Made by a program: the position numbers and the translations under genes. Positions 48,083 to 57,487 of a stretch of DNA of 64,000 bases are shown here, piece after piece; within the stretch, counting starts at the first letter, position 1, and each line of letters opens with the position of its first letter. The DNA is from Caldilineae bacterium (GTDB taxonomy: Bacteria; Chloroflexota; Anaerolineae; DUEN01), in contig DUEN01000103.1 in assembly GCA_011176545.1 (NCBI GenBank), positions 1 through 64,000 on the forward strand. The letters run 5' to 3'. The notes below the pieces were generated by a model. The model did no database searches and was not told where the DNA came from. It was given only the letters and a program-made list of their open reading frames with translations.

Positions 48083-48714
48083 ATAGCACGGAAGCTCTAA
48101 TCGCTCTCGGGGCGATCCTATTGATCTTCGGATATCTGGGCTTCCGGCATGGTTCCCGGGCCGAGCTCACCACCCTGGCGCTGATCCTGGGATTGCGCTG
48201 GCTGCTCGAGCGACGGGGAGATGAGCTCGTCCTCTGGATCAACCGTCTGTACCAGGCCTTCCTGTTCCTTCGACGCGGTGGCCTGACCGCCGAGGACCCG
48301 TCCCGGGTTTTCGCCACGGTGCGTTCGGCGCAGCCCCTGATCTCGGCTGATTTCAAACCAACCTTCCTGGTCGGACTCACCGTGCTGGTCGTCATCGCGG
48401 CCTACGCCATCGGACGCCTGCTTCGGGCGGGATCTTCGCTGATCGGTATGCTTCTGGGCCTGGTCAACGGATACATCATCATCCAGTTCTTCGTGAGCCT
48501 GTTGCCGCGGAGGTTGCCGGAGCCGCTTTCGATCTTGATGGGACGTCCCTCCCCCGCGGGCGACGAAGAGATCCGGGCGATGACCGCGCCGGTACGTCAC
48601 CTCCTCAGCGAGTACGACACATACGTCGTTCTGGCCATCGTCGGCGTGATCCTCATCTGGGTGGTGGGATCCATTCAGCCCGCGAAGGGTGGACAATCAG
48701 GGGGCAAAGGCTAA
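48079..48714 (+). CDS. Small multi-pass membrane protein (CvpA-like organisation), dcw-embedded
   Basis: About 4-5 hydrophobic segments; GFRHGSRAELTTLALILGLRWLLERR; LRAGSSLIGMLLGLVNGYIIIQFF; 4-nt overlap with murG. Confidence 0.75.
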   Translation: MNSTEALIALGAILLIFGYLGFRHGSRAELTTLALILGLRWLLERRGDELVLWINRLYQAFLFLRRGGLTAEDPSRVFATVRSAQPLISADFKPTFLVGLTVLVVIAAYAIGRLLRAGSSLIGMLLGLVNGYIIIQFFVSLLPRRLPEPLSILMGRPSPAGDEEIRAMTAPVRHLLSEYDTYVVLAIVGVILIWVVGSIQPAKGGQSGGKG

Positions 48715-48752
48715 CCGGCGCAGGATGGTGTGTGGGCTATGGAGAGGCCACT

Positions 48753-49301
48753 ATGAGCCCGATCGAGTTTTATTGGATCACCTTGACGGTCGCCTTCGGA
48801 TTCATAGGCGCGGCGCGCGGCTATCCGCGCGAACTCGGCGTGACGACGGTGATGCTCATCGCCATCCTCGTCCTGAAGCGGTTCGGTACGCCGTTGATGA
48901 GCCTCCTCGACAAGCAATTGGGTCCCTTGCTGGGGGTACAGATCCTGCAGCAGCCTGACAGCAACCTGATCCAGTACCTCATCTATACTGGGTTCTTTCT
49001 CGCCGTCGTCTTCGCGGCCTACGCCGGGGAGACGCTGACGTTCAGAGGCCAACCCGCGAGAGGGGGCGTGGGCATGCTGATTAGCATCGCCAACGGCCTG
49101 GTCAACGGATACCTGATCAACGGCACGCTCTGGTATTACCTGGATAAATACGATTATCCCATACAACGGTGGGATCTCTTTAAGCCGCCGTTGACGGATT
49201 TGGCCCAGGAGATGGTCAGGTATCTACCGCCGCGCGTCCTGGATACGACGATGCTCATCGGCCTCATCGGGATCCTGACGTTATTGAGGATTCGCAAATG
49301 A
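48753..49301 (+). CDS. Second small multi-pass membrane protein, apparent paralogue of the preceding one
   Basis: GAARGYPRELGVTTVMLIAILVLKRFG; GVGMLISIANGLVNGYLINGTLWYYL; 4-nt overlap with murC. Confidence 0.75.
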   Translation: MSPIEFYWITLTVAFGFIGAARGYPRELGVTTVMLIAILVLKRFGTPLMSLLDKQLGPLLGVQILQQPDSNLIQYLIYTGFFLAVVFAAYAGETLTFRGQPARGGVGMLISIANGLVNGYLINGTLWYYLDKYDYPIQRWDLFKPPLTDLAQEMVRYLPPRVLDTTMLIGLIGILTLLRIRK

Positions 49302-50788
49302 GCGGACAGTTACCGATTCGACTGGCCCTTCCAAAGGTCGCGGAGGAGGTCCTATCCCGACCCGATGCGCATATCCACCTGGTAGGCATTGGCGGCGCTG
49401 GCCTCTCGGCCATCGCGACGATCCTCCTGGAGCGCGGCTATCGGGTCTCCGGCAGCGATCTGCGGGATACGGCCACGACGGCGCGATTGGCGGAGGCGGG
49501 GGCGAGGGTCTACATCGGACATGAGGCCGGGCAGGTGGAAGGAGCCGACCTGGTCTTGATCTCGTCCGCGGTGCCGCCTGATAATCCGGAGTTACAGGCG
49601 GCCCTGCGTCGGGGCATCCCCGTGGTCAAGCGGGCCCAATTCCTGGGCGCCCTCATGCGAGGGCGTACGGGGATCGCCGTCGCCGGATCCCACGGGAAGA
49701 CGACCACGACGGCCATGATCGCGACAACGCTTCTGGCCGCGAGACTTGACCCCGACTTCATCATCGGCGGGACGCTGCCCGGCCTGGAACGCAACGCTCG
49801 GGCCGGCCGCGGGGGCTATTTCGTCATTGAGGCCGACGAGTACGATCGCATGTTCCTGGGGCTGCGCCCCCAGATCGCTGTCGTCACCAACGTCGAATGG
49901 GATCATGTCGATTGCTATCCGACGCCGGAGGATCTCCTTCAGGCCTTTCGCGCCTTCGTCGATCAACTGCCAAGGGATGGGCTCCTCGTCGCGTGTATCG
50001 ATGATCCCGTCGCTCGCGAGCTGGCGGCGGAACGGGCCAGCGCCAGACGCCCGGTGACCACCTATGGCTTCGGCTGGCAGGCCGCGTGGCAGGCCCGCAT
50101 ATTGGTGGCCAACCGGGAGGGGGGCACGGATTGCCAGATATGGCACCACGGCCAACAGGTGACGACATTGCGGCTCAGCATACCCGGCCGCCACAACGTG
50201 CTCAACGCGTTGGCCACGTTCGCGGTGGCCGATCACCTGGGAATTCATCCAGAAATTACTGCTTCAAACCTTAAGAATTTTGCAGGGGTGCGCCGTCGCT
50301 TCGAACTCAAGGGAATGATGTATGATATAATAGTCATAGACGATTACGCCCATCACCCCAGCGAGGTCAAAGCGACCCTCGCCGCCGCTCGACAGCGATA
50401 TCCTGAGCGGGTGATCTGGGCGGTCTTTCAACCTCATACGTACAGCCGCACGCGAGCGCTTCTGGAGGCGTTCGCGGATTGCTTCGCAGAGGCGGAGCAC
50501 GTCCTGGTAACGGACATATACGCAGCACGCGAGCGGGATACGCAGGGCGTGCATGCGTCACAGTTGGTCGAGCTGGCCGGCCGGAAGCACCCGGATGTCC
50601 GTTACGTCGGTGGGCTGGACGACGCGGTGAAAACGCTACTGGAGGAGTTGCGGCCCGGCGACGTGCTGCTGACGTTAGGAGCAGGCGATGGATATCAAAT
50701 AGGCGAACGCGTGCTGGCCGCCCTACGGAAGAGAGCCCGGCAGAAGCCGCTCATGCCTGAAGGGGCCCTCCGGAGGTTTCGGTCATGA
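49298..50788 (+). CDS. murC: UDP-N-acetylmuramate--L-alanine ligase
   Basis: HLVGIGGAGLSAIATILLERGYRVSGSDL; GSHGKTTTTAMIATTLL; IDDYAHHPSEVKATLAAARQRYP; FQPHTYSRTRALLEAFADCF. Confidence 0.97.
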   Translation: MSGQLPIRLALPKVAEEVLSRPDAHIHLVGIGGAGLSAIATILLERGYRVSGSDLRDTATTARLAEAGARVYIGHEAGQVEGADLVLISSAVPPDNPELQAALRRGIPVVKRAQFLGALMRGRTGIAVAGSHGKTTTTAMIATTLLAARLDPDFIIGGTLPGLERNARAGRGGYFVIEADEYDRMFLGLRPQIAVVTNVEWDHVDCYPTPEDLLQAFRAFVDQLPRDGLLVACIDDPVARELAAERASARRPVTTYGFGWQAAWQARILVANREGGTDCQIWHHGQQVTTLRLSIPGRHNVLNALATFAVADHLGIHPEITASNLKNFAGVRRRFELKGMMYDIIVIDDYAHHPSEVKATLAAARQRYPERVIWAVFQPHTYSRTRALLEAFADCFAEAEHVLVTDIYAARERDTQGVHASQLVELAGRKHPDVRYVGGLDDAVKTLLEELRPGDVLLTLGAGDGYQIGERVLAALRKRARQKPLMPEGALRRFRS

Positions 50789-51738
50789 CTGTGGCGACCG
50801 CGATGAGGCTGACAGACCTTCAGACGGCCCTGCAGCGTGCGGGTCTCACGGCCCAGCGCGGTGTCCCCCTGCGTTTGTATACCTCCTTTCGTATCGGCGG
50901 GCCAGCCGATCTATTGATCACCGTGCACACCATCGATGACTTGGCGCGCGCGCTGATCGCCGCCCACGAGCATGGTGTACCCTGGTGGGTCCTGGGCGGC
51001 GGCACCAATGTTCTGGTGAGTGACGCTGGCGTGCGTGGCCTGACCATCCTCAATCGCTGTCGCCGCGTCGAGATCAGGGCTGACCGCCGGATATATGTGG
51101 AATCGGGCGCGCCGCTGGCCGGGCTGGCACGCGAGACGATCCAGGCCAGCCTCAGCGGGCTGGAGTGGGCGATCGGCGTGCCAGGCACGATAGGCGGCGC
51201 GATCGTCGGAAACGCTGGCGCCCATGGCGGCTGCATCGCGGATCATCTGCACGCCATCGAGATGCTCCATCCCACCGGGGAGCGGGCGGTCTATCCGGCC
51301 GAGGAGTTGGGCCTGAGCTATCGCAGTAGCCGGTTGAAGACGGGAGAGCTGAGGGGCGTCATTCTGAGCGCCACGTTCCAGATGCTCCCCGAGGCGCCTG
51401 AGGTGCTGCGTGAGCGGGCCGAAGCCTACCTGGCTCACCGACGCAAGTCGCAGCCCGTGGACGCCAGCGCTGGTAGCATCTTCCGCAATCCGCCTGGGGA
51501 TTTCGCCGGACGGCTGATTGAAGAGGCCGGATTGAAAGGGGCCCGAGAGGGAGCGGCGCAGATCTCACCCATACATGCGAACTTCATCGTTAACCTAGGC
51601 GGCGCCACCGCGGCCGACGTCATCCGACTCATCAGGAGGGCCCAAAGCGCCGTCTATGAGAGGTTTGGCGTGCGATTGGAGCCGGAGATTCAGATGGTTG
51701 GAGATTGGGGGATAAGAGATTGGGAGATTAGAGATTAG
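50785..51738 (+). CDS. murB: UDP-N-acetylenolpyruvoylglucosamine reductase
   Basis: LRLYTSFRIGGPADLLI; WVLGGGTNVLVSDAGVRGLTI; GIPGTIGG-like GVPGTIGGAIVGNAGAHGG; AGSIFRNPPGDFAGRLIEEAGLKG. Confidence 0.96.
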   Translation: MTVATAMRLTDLQTALQRAGLTAQRGVPLRLYTSFRIGGPADLLITVHTIDDLARALIAAHEHGVPWWVLGGGTNVLVSDAGVRGLTILNRCRRVEIRADRRIYVESGAPLAGLARETIQASLSGLEWAIGVPGTIGGAIVGNAGAHGGCIADHLHAIEMLHPTGERAVYPAEELGLSYRSSRLKTGELRGVILSATFQMLPEAPEVLRERAEAYLAHRRKSQPVDASAGSIFRNPPGDFAGRLIEEAGLKGAREGAAQISPIHANFIVNLGGATAADVIRLIRRAQSAVYERFGVRLEPEIQMVGDWGIRDWEIRD

Positions 51739-51755
51739 AGATTAGGAGATTGGGG
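51697..51755. repeat. GAGATT(A/G)G short tandem repeat (family C) spanning the murB 3' end
   Basis: GGTTGGAGATTGGGGGATAAGAGATTGGGAGATTAGAGATTAGAGATTAGGAGATTGGGG. Confidence 0.85.
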
Positions 51756-52868
51756 ATGGCGAAGCTGCGGGTGGGGGTGCTTTTCGGTGGACGTTCCGGT
51801 GAACATGAGGTGAGCCTGGCGTCCGCGCGCTCGATCATGGATGCCATGGATCCAGACCGGTATGAGATCGTGCCCATCGGCATCACTCGATCTGGCCGAT
51901 GGATCACATCGCGGCGCTCTCTGGACATGCTTGAGGCGGCCGTGGGCAGCGAGGTCAGCGCCGCGGAGATCGAGGCTAGGCTGGAGGCCGAGGCGAGCCC
52001 GTTCCCAGATCTGGCCGCGCTGGCCGAGCTGGACGTCATCTTCCCTGTGCTGCATGGGCCTTACGGCGAGGACGGCACAGTGCAGGGACTTCTGGAGCTC
52101 ATCGGCGTGCCTTATGTCGGATGCGGGGTCGCCAGCTCAGCCGTGGGCATGGACAAGGCGCTGATGAAGGCCACGTTCGCGGCTTATGGGCTGCCTCAGG
52201 TGCACTATCGAGTGGTCCTGCGTCGGGACTGGGAGGCGGATCCGGATCGCGTGATCCGGGACATAGAAGACGCGCTTCCTTACCCCATGTTCGTGAAGCC
52301 TGCGAATCTGGGATCCAGCGTGGGGATCACCAAGGCCCACAACCGGGATGAGCTGATCGCCGGGCTGTCCGAGGCAGCCCGCTATGACAGGAAGCTCATC
52401 GTCGAGGAGGGGATCGATCGGGCGAGGGAGATCGAGTGTAGCGTCCTGGGGAACGACCAACCCGAGGCATCCCTCCCCGGGGAGATCATCCCCAGCCGGG
52501 AGTTTTACGACTACGCGGCCAAATACCTGGACAACGCCTCCAAATTGCTGATCCCGGCGCCCATCTCGGCGGAGCAGACGCGGTTAGTCCAGGAGCTGGC
52601 CGTAGCCGCCTTCAAGGCGCTGGACGGTGCTGGCATGGCCCGTGTGGATTTCCTGCTCTCTCGAGACGACGGTCGCATTTATGTCAATGAAGTGAACACG
52701 ATCCCAGGGTTCACGAGCATCAGCATGTATCCCAAGCTATGGGAGGCCACCGGGCTGCCCTATCCCCGCCTGATCGATCGTCTGATCGAGCTGGCATTGG
52801 AACGACACGCGGACCGGTCGCGATGCGAGACGGCGGTCGGACCGGCGCGAGATATTGAGCACGCTTGA
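51756..52868 (+). CDS. ddl: D-alanine--D-alanine ligase
   Basis: VGVLFGGRSGEHEVSLASARSIM; FPVLHGPYGEDGTVQGLLEL; MFVKPANLGSSVGITKAHN; YVNEVNTIPGFTSISMYPKLWEATGLPYPRLIDRLI. Confidence 0.97.
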   Translation: MAKLRVGVLFGGRSGEHEVSLASARSIMDAMDPDRYEIVPIGITRSGRWITSRRSLDMLEAAVGSEVSAAEIEARLEAEASPFPDLAALAELDVIFPVLHGPYGEDGTVQGLLELIGVPYVGCGVASSAVGMDKALMKATFAAYGLPQVHYRVVLRRDWEADPDRVIRDIEDALPYPMFVKPANLGSSVGITKAHNRDELIAGLSEAARYDRKLIVEEGIDRAREIECSVLGNDQPEASLPGEIIPSREFYDYAAKYLDNASKLLIPAPISAEQTRLVQELAVAAFKALDGAGMARVDFLLSRDDGRIYVNEVNTIPGFTSISMYPKLWEATGLPYPRLIDRLIELALERHADRSRCETAVGPARDIEHA

Positions 52869-52873
52869 CGCCC

Positions 52874-53677
52874 ATGAGCAGACGTCGTCGGCGACGAGCA
52901 TCGATGGTCCTGGTCCATCCGGTCGATGGGAAGCTCCGTGGCCGGCCTATCAACACGCTGGCCCGGCGCCTGGGGCTCCGTCGGCTGATCACGCAGAGCA
53001 GGCAGGCTGGCCGCTTCGTGAGCCTGACCTTGCTGGTCGGGCTGCTCGCGATCCTGGCCGAATGTTTCATGAGCTACTCATTCTTCGTATACGAGGCCGA
53101 TATCCGGGGAAACCATTTACTGTCATACGAAGTGCTATACGAGGCCAGCGGCATCGACGGGTACAGCATCTTTTGGATCGATCCCAAGGCTGTAGAGGCA
53201 TCCCTGGAGGCTCTGCCATACGTCCGAGAGGCCAGAGTACGCAGCTGGCTTCCCAATCGGGTAGAGATCACTATCCAGGAGCGGGAGCCGATGCTCCTGT
53301 GGCGGACCAAGGGCAAGGCATTGTGGGCAGATTGGGATGGCGTGACCATGGAGCCGATCCGGGATCTCCCCGGCCTGATCCGGTTGGAGGATGAATTGGC
53401 GGAGGCCGTGGGGCCGGACGGCCATCTGGATCCGAACATCATCCTGGGAATACGAGGCATTCGTCAGCTCTTGCCGGAAGTGGACCTCTTCTATTACAAT
53501 CGCCTAAATGGGCTGCACTTCACCACCCCCGATGGGGTCGAGGTCCGTCTGGGCGATGGGCAGGATATGGCATACAAGGTCCAGCTCTTCGATGCCATAC
53601 GCCGTCAGGCGAGGATAGAAGGCCGTAGCGTCCATCTGATCGACGTGCGCTACCCAGAGAGCCCATTCATACGATGA
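52874..53677 (+). CDS. ftsQ: Cell division protein FtsQ (POTRA domain)
   Basis: VSYEVLYEASGIDGYSIFWIDPKAVEASLEALPYVREARVRSWLPNRVEITIQEREPMLLWR. Confidence 0.88.
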   Translation: MSRRRRRRASMVLVHPVDGKLRGRPINTLARRLGLRRLITQSRQAGRFVSLTLLVGLLAILAECFMSYSFFVYEADIRGNHLLSYEVLYEASGIDGYSIFWIDPKAVEASLEALPYVREARVRSWLPNRVEITIQEREPMLLWRTKGKALWADWDGVTMEPIRDLPGLIRLEDELAEAVGPDGHLDPNIILGIRGIRQLLPEVDLFYYNRLNGLHFTTPDGVEVRLGDGQDMAYKVQLFDAIRRQARIEGRSVHLIDVRYPESPFIR

Positions 53678-54888
53678 CTGAGCTGATCGCTGGTCTAGAC
53701 ATCGGTACAACTAAGATCTGCGCCGTGATCGGCGAGGTGGACGAGGAAGACCAGGTGTACATCCTGGGCGTGGGCGAGGTGCCCTCCCGGGGGATGCGCC
53801 GGGGCGTGGTCGTCAACGTCGCCGAGGCCACGGCTGCCATCGGCGAGGCTGTGGAGGAAGCGGAACGCGAGGCTCAGATGCCCATGCAAAGCGCGTATGT
53901 GGGCATCTCCGGCGCGCACATCGCCGCGACGCCCAGCCGCGGCGTGGTGGCCATCGGCCGCGGCCGCAGCATCACCGTCGATGATGTGGAACGGGCCCTG
54001 GAGGCGGCGCGCGCCATCGCGATCCCTCACAATCGGGAGATCATCCATACGCTCGCTCGCTCGTTCACCGTGGATGAGCAAGAGGGCGTGCGGGATCCGA
54101 TCGGCATGGTGGCCTATCGCCTGGAGGTGGACGCTCAGATCATCACCGGCGCCTCCTCGGCGGTACAGAACCTGATCCGCTGCGTGCAGGCGCACGGCAT
54201 CGCCATCGACGATCTGGTGTTACAGCCGCTGGCCTCCGGTACTGCCGTGTTGACCAACGCCGAGCGAGAGATGGGTGTCGCCTTGGCGGACATAGGCGGG
54301 GGGACCACGGATATCGCCATCTTTCTGGAGGGCACGCTCTGGCACACCGTGGTGTTGGACGTGGGGGGCAACCACATGACCCAGGATGTGGCCGTGGGGC
54401 TGCGTGCGCCTTTCGAGACGGCCGAGGAGCTCAAGAAGCGGTACGGGCACGTGCTGCCCGAACGAGTCGCGGCTGATGAGGAGGTCACGGCCTCCCTGTT
54501 CGGCGAGAACGGCGCGCAGTCCGTGTCCCGGCGCTTCCTCTCGCAGATCTTGCAGGCCCGCGTGGAGGAGATTCTGGAGCTCATCTTGCGCGAGGTCAAA
54601 CGATCGGGTTATGATGGGCTACTCCCGGCTGGGGTGGTGCTGACCGGCGGCGTCGCGCAGACCGCCGGGTTACGCGATCTCAGCCGAGATGTGTTACAAT
54701 TGCCTGTACGTATCGGCTTGCCGAACGGGCTGGGTGGGGCCCAGCTGGCTAACCCCGCTTATGCCACGGCTGTCGGCCTGATTCAGTGGGGGCTTCAGCA
54801 GCGGCGGTCTCGCCCCTTGCGGCGGACGGCCACTTCCCCCTTGCTCGAGCGCATCATCGCCTGGCTGCGTACGCTATTGCCTGGCTGA
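53674..54888 (+). CDS. ftsA: Cell division protein FtsA
   Basis: [27 protein letters not shown]-like [52 protein letters not shown]. Confidence 0.94.
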   Translation: MTELIAGLDIGTTKICAVIGEVDEEDQVYILGVGEVPSRGMRRGVVVNVAEATAAIGEAVEEAEREAQMPMQSAYVGISGAHIAATPSRGVVAIGRGRSITVDDVERALEAARAIAIPHNREIIHTLARSFTVDEQEGVRDPIGMVAYRLEVDAQIITGASSAVQNLIRCVQAHGIAIDDLVLQPLASGTAVLTNAEREMGVALADIGGGTTDIAIFLEGTLWHTVVLDVGGNHMTQDVAVGLRAPFETAEELKKRYGHVLPERVAADEEVTASLFGENGAQSVSRRFLSQILQARVEEILELILREVKRSGYDGLLPAGVVLTGGVAQTAGLRDLSRDVLQLPVRIGLPNGLGGAQLANPAYATAVGLIQWGLQQRRSRPLRRTATSPLLERIIAWLRTLLPG

Positions 54889-55085
54889 GCTCAGGACGAT
54901 CCGACAGTCGGGGACGCGAGGAATGGCTGGCTGCATCGTCGCACGTCATCCGGCGAAGGGAGGTCCCATTGACTGGCCAAAGCATGCACTGGCACGAAGG
55001 GGAGGTCCTGTCGCGGTCACCGCGCACGGAATATCAAACCAATGGGGGCATGTCCTGCGCCCTGCGCACGGAAAGGAGTGAAGAG

Positions 55086-56159
55086 ATGGCTCGGAGAATG
55101 GAGACGACACACGTGGAGAACCCGGCACAGATCAAAGTCATTGGCGTGGGCGGCGGTGGATCCAACGCCGTGAACCGCATGATCGAGGAAGGCATACAGG
55201 GCGTGGAGTTCATCGCCGTGAACACGGATGCCCAGGCATTGATGTTGTCCAACGCGCCACAACGGCTTCGCATCGGGGACAAGTTGACCAAGGGATTGGG
55301 CGCGGGCGGTGATCCCGAGATCGGCCGCCGGGCAGCCGAGGAGTCCGCGGAGGAGATCAAAAACCTGCTCAAGGGCGCAGATATGGTCTTCGTCACGTGC
55401 GGCTTGGGCGGCGGGACCGGCACGGGGGCCGCGCCGATCATCGCCGAGATATCCAAGGAGCTGGGCGCCCTGACCATCGGGGTCGTCACCCGGCCGTTCA
55501 CTTTCGAGGGCAGCCGGCGACGACAGGTCGCTGAGGAAGGATTGGAACTGCTCAAACAGGCGGTGGACACCCTCATCGCCATCCCCAATGATCGGCTATT
55601 ACAGATCGTGGATAAGAAGGCATCCATCCAGACGGCCTTCCGGGTAGCAGATGATGTCCTGCGCCAGGGCATCCAAGGCATCTCCGAGCTCATCACGGTA
55701 CCTGGCCTCATCAATCTAGACTTCGCCGATGTGCGCGCCATCATGAACGAAGGTGGGTCGGCTTTGATGGCCATCGGGCGGGCTCAAGGCGAGGGGCGCG
55801 CCCAGGAGGCGGCGCAGCAAGCCATCAGCAGCGCGCTGCTGGACGTCACCATCGACGGGGCTCGCGGCATCCTGTTCAACGTCACGGGCGGCAACGACCT
55901 GAGCCTCTTCGAGGTGAACGAGGCGGCCGAGATCATCCGTGCCACCGCGGATCCCGAGGCCAACATCATCTTCGGCGCCGTCATCGATCCCGAGATGCAG
56001 GATGAGATCCGGATCACCGTGATCGCCACCGGCTTCGACACCGCCGCTGAGCAGCGTCAACCTCGTCGCAGCGATGGGAAGACCATCGACTTTCCGGTTC
56101 GCACCTTCGATCGAGACGACCTCGATATCCCTGCCTTTCTACGCCGCGCCCGTGGCTGA
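55086..56159 (+). CDS. ftsZ: Cell division protein FtsZ
   Basis: [73 protein letters not shown]-terminal [14 protein letters not shown]. Confidence 0.98.
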   Translation: MARRMETTHVENPAQIKVIGVGGGGSNAVNRMIEEGIQGVEFIAVNTDAQALMLSNAPQRLRIGDKLTKGLGAGGDPEIGRRAAEESAEEIKNLLKGADMVFVTCGLGGGTGTGAAPIIAEISKELGALTIGVVTRPFTFEGSRRRQVAEEGLELLKQAVDTLIAIPNDRLLQIVDKKASIQTAFRVADDVLRQGIQGISELITVPGLINLDFADVRAIMNEGGSALMAIGRAQGEGRAQEAAQQAISSALLDVTIDGARGILFNVTGGNDLSLFEVNEAAEIIRATADPEANIIFGAVIDPEMQDEIRITVIATGFDTAAEQRQPRRSDGKTIDFPVRTFDRDDLDIPAFLRRARG

Positions 56160-56210
56160 TAGGACCGACTCGGGGGCTCAGCAGCCGCCATGCATCGAGG
56201 ATGACCCACA

Positions 56211-56287
56211 TCTCACCGCAGAGATGCGGTGAGCGCGAAGGGATACGGTATATCCCGGGCGTTCTCCGTGTCTCTGCGGTGAGGGAA
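56211..56287. repeat. Dispersed repeat family A, both arms (CTCACCGCAGAGAT... / ...CCGTGTCTCTGCGGTGAG)
   Basis: Inverted repeat; relatives at 277, 14751 and 26166. Confidence 0.75.
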
Positions 56288-56521
56288 ATATGGCCAAACA
56301 TACACGCGATGCGTGGGCCATCATCGACTCATCGAAGGGATATTCAGCATAGCTCATCTTGCCATCTCAAAGTGACCTGCGCTCTCAGAGAAGCCATCTC
56401 GTACCATCGCTGAGCCCCCGGGCCTAGCCTCTGACCACAGGTTTAAGCTTAAAATTTTCGTCCGAGAAACCGACGAGGCAGAGGATGTTCTGAAGTATGT
56501 GGTATACTTTTCCTATCGCCT

Positions 56522-56537
56522 CTACTACATATCGTGT
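56522..56537. promoter_or_regulatory. NrdR box 1 candidate CTACTACATATCGTGT
   Basis: 12/16 to ACACWATATATWGTGT by hand alignment. Confidence 0.6.
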
Positions 56538-56553
56538 TATTATTGTCAATACC

Positions 56554-56569
56554 ACACTATATATAGGGT
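56554..56569. promoter_or_regulatory. NrdR box 2 candidate ACACTATATATAGGGT
   Basis: 15/16 to ACACWATATATWGTGT by hand alignment; 32 bp from box 1. Confidence 0.8.
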
Positions 56570-56808
56570 GGTATTCTAAAAATTATCTGACAGCAGATGG
56601 CGCCACGCTGAGCGACACCATGACGAGAGGATTAACCTTTTCTTGCCATGAGGATCATAGTTATGTGAATTCTCGCTGATGAGTGTCGTTCGATGAGGCA
56701 GGCTAGGGGAATACGGTAAGATCGGGTGACCGGTACCTTTGAAGGTGCCAGCTCTGACCCTCAGGAAGCCATCCGAGGCGCCCCCAAATCCTGTGACGAG
56801 GGTAGGAT

Positions 56809-57297
56809 ATGCGATGTCCACACTGCGGTGAAAGCGATACGCGAGTGATCGACACTCGGGCCACGGGGAATAGCGTCCGTCGTCGCCGGGAATGCCAGAA
56901 ATGCGGTCAGCGCTTCACCACGTATGAGAACATCGCGCCGACGTTGAACATTATCAAGCGGGATGGCCGGCGCGAGTCTTGGGATCGCCAGAAGGTCCTT
57001 AACGGCATTCGCATCGCCTGTACCAAGAGGCCCGTCGCCATGGCGGACATCGAGGGGCTCGTGGATCAGGTGGAAGAGTACGTGCTGAGCCTAGGACGGG
57101 CGGAGATTCCCAGCAGCGTTGTGGGTGAAAAGGTCTTGGAGGGATTGAAGACGCTAGATCCTGTGGCCTACATTCGCTTTGCCTCAGTGTATCTGGATCT
57201 GCCCGATCTCTACGCCTTACGGGCGGAGATCGATCGCCTTCTGGAGGGGGAGCCTGAGCCGGTCCGGCCATTAGAGCGCCAGGCCGTCGGCGGGTAG
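56809..57297 (+). CDS. nrdR: Transcriptional repressor NrdR
   Basis: MRCPHCGESDTRVIDTRATGNSVRRRRECQKCGQRFTTYENI Zn ribbon + ATP-cone domain. Confidence 0.97.
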   Translation: MRCPHCGESDTRVIDTRATGNSVRRRRECQKCGQRFTTYENIAPTLNIIKRDGRRESWDRQKVLNGIRIACTKRPVAMADIEGLVDQVEEYVLSLGRAEIPSSVVGEKVLEGLKTLDPVAYIRFASVYLDLPDLYALRAEIDRLLEGEPEPVRPLERQAVGG

Positions 57298-57487
57298 CCG
57301 TCCTCATCGGCACCGCTAGGCGGGTCTGCTACCTCAGCAAAGCAGAATTCCGAACATACTCTTGCTCGGTGGGTTGGGTGGGGCAACCCATCGGACGCAG
57401 GATCATAAACGATCTTTCAACATCAGAGATTTGGGCGCCGCATCTCCTTGGAAAGCCGCGGTGTCCACTTTAGGAGGAGAAGCCAGA

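Noticed and set aside
56690-56800. Cobalamin riboswitch upstream of the nrdR-nrdJ locus (AGGGGAATACGGTAAGAT resembles GGGAA..GGTGAAA)
   Set aside because: Lacks the conserved CCCCGC-ACTGT core and a convincing AGTCAGGA box; kept only as an unclassified leader.
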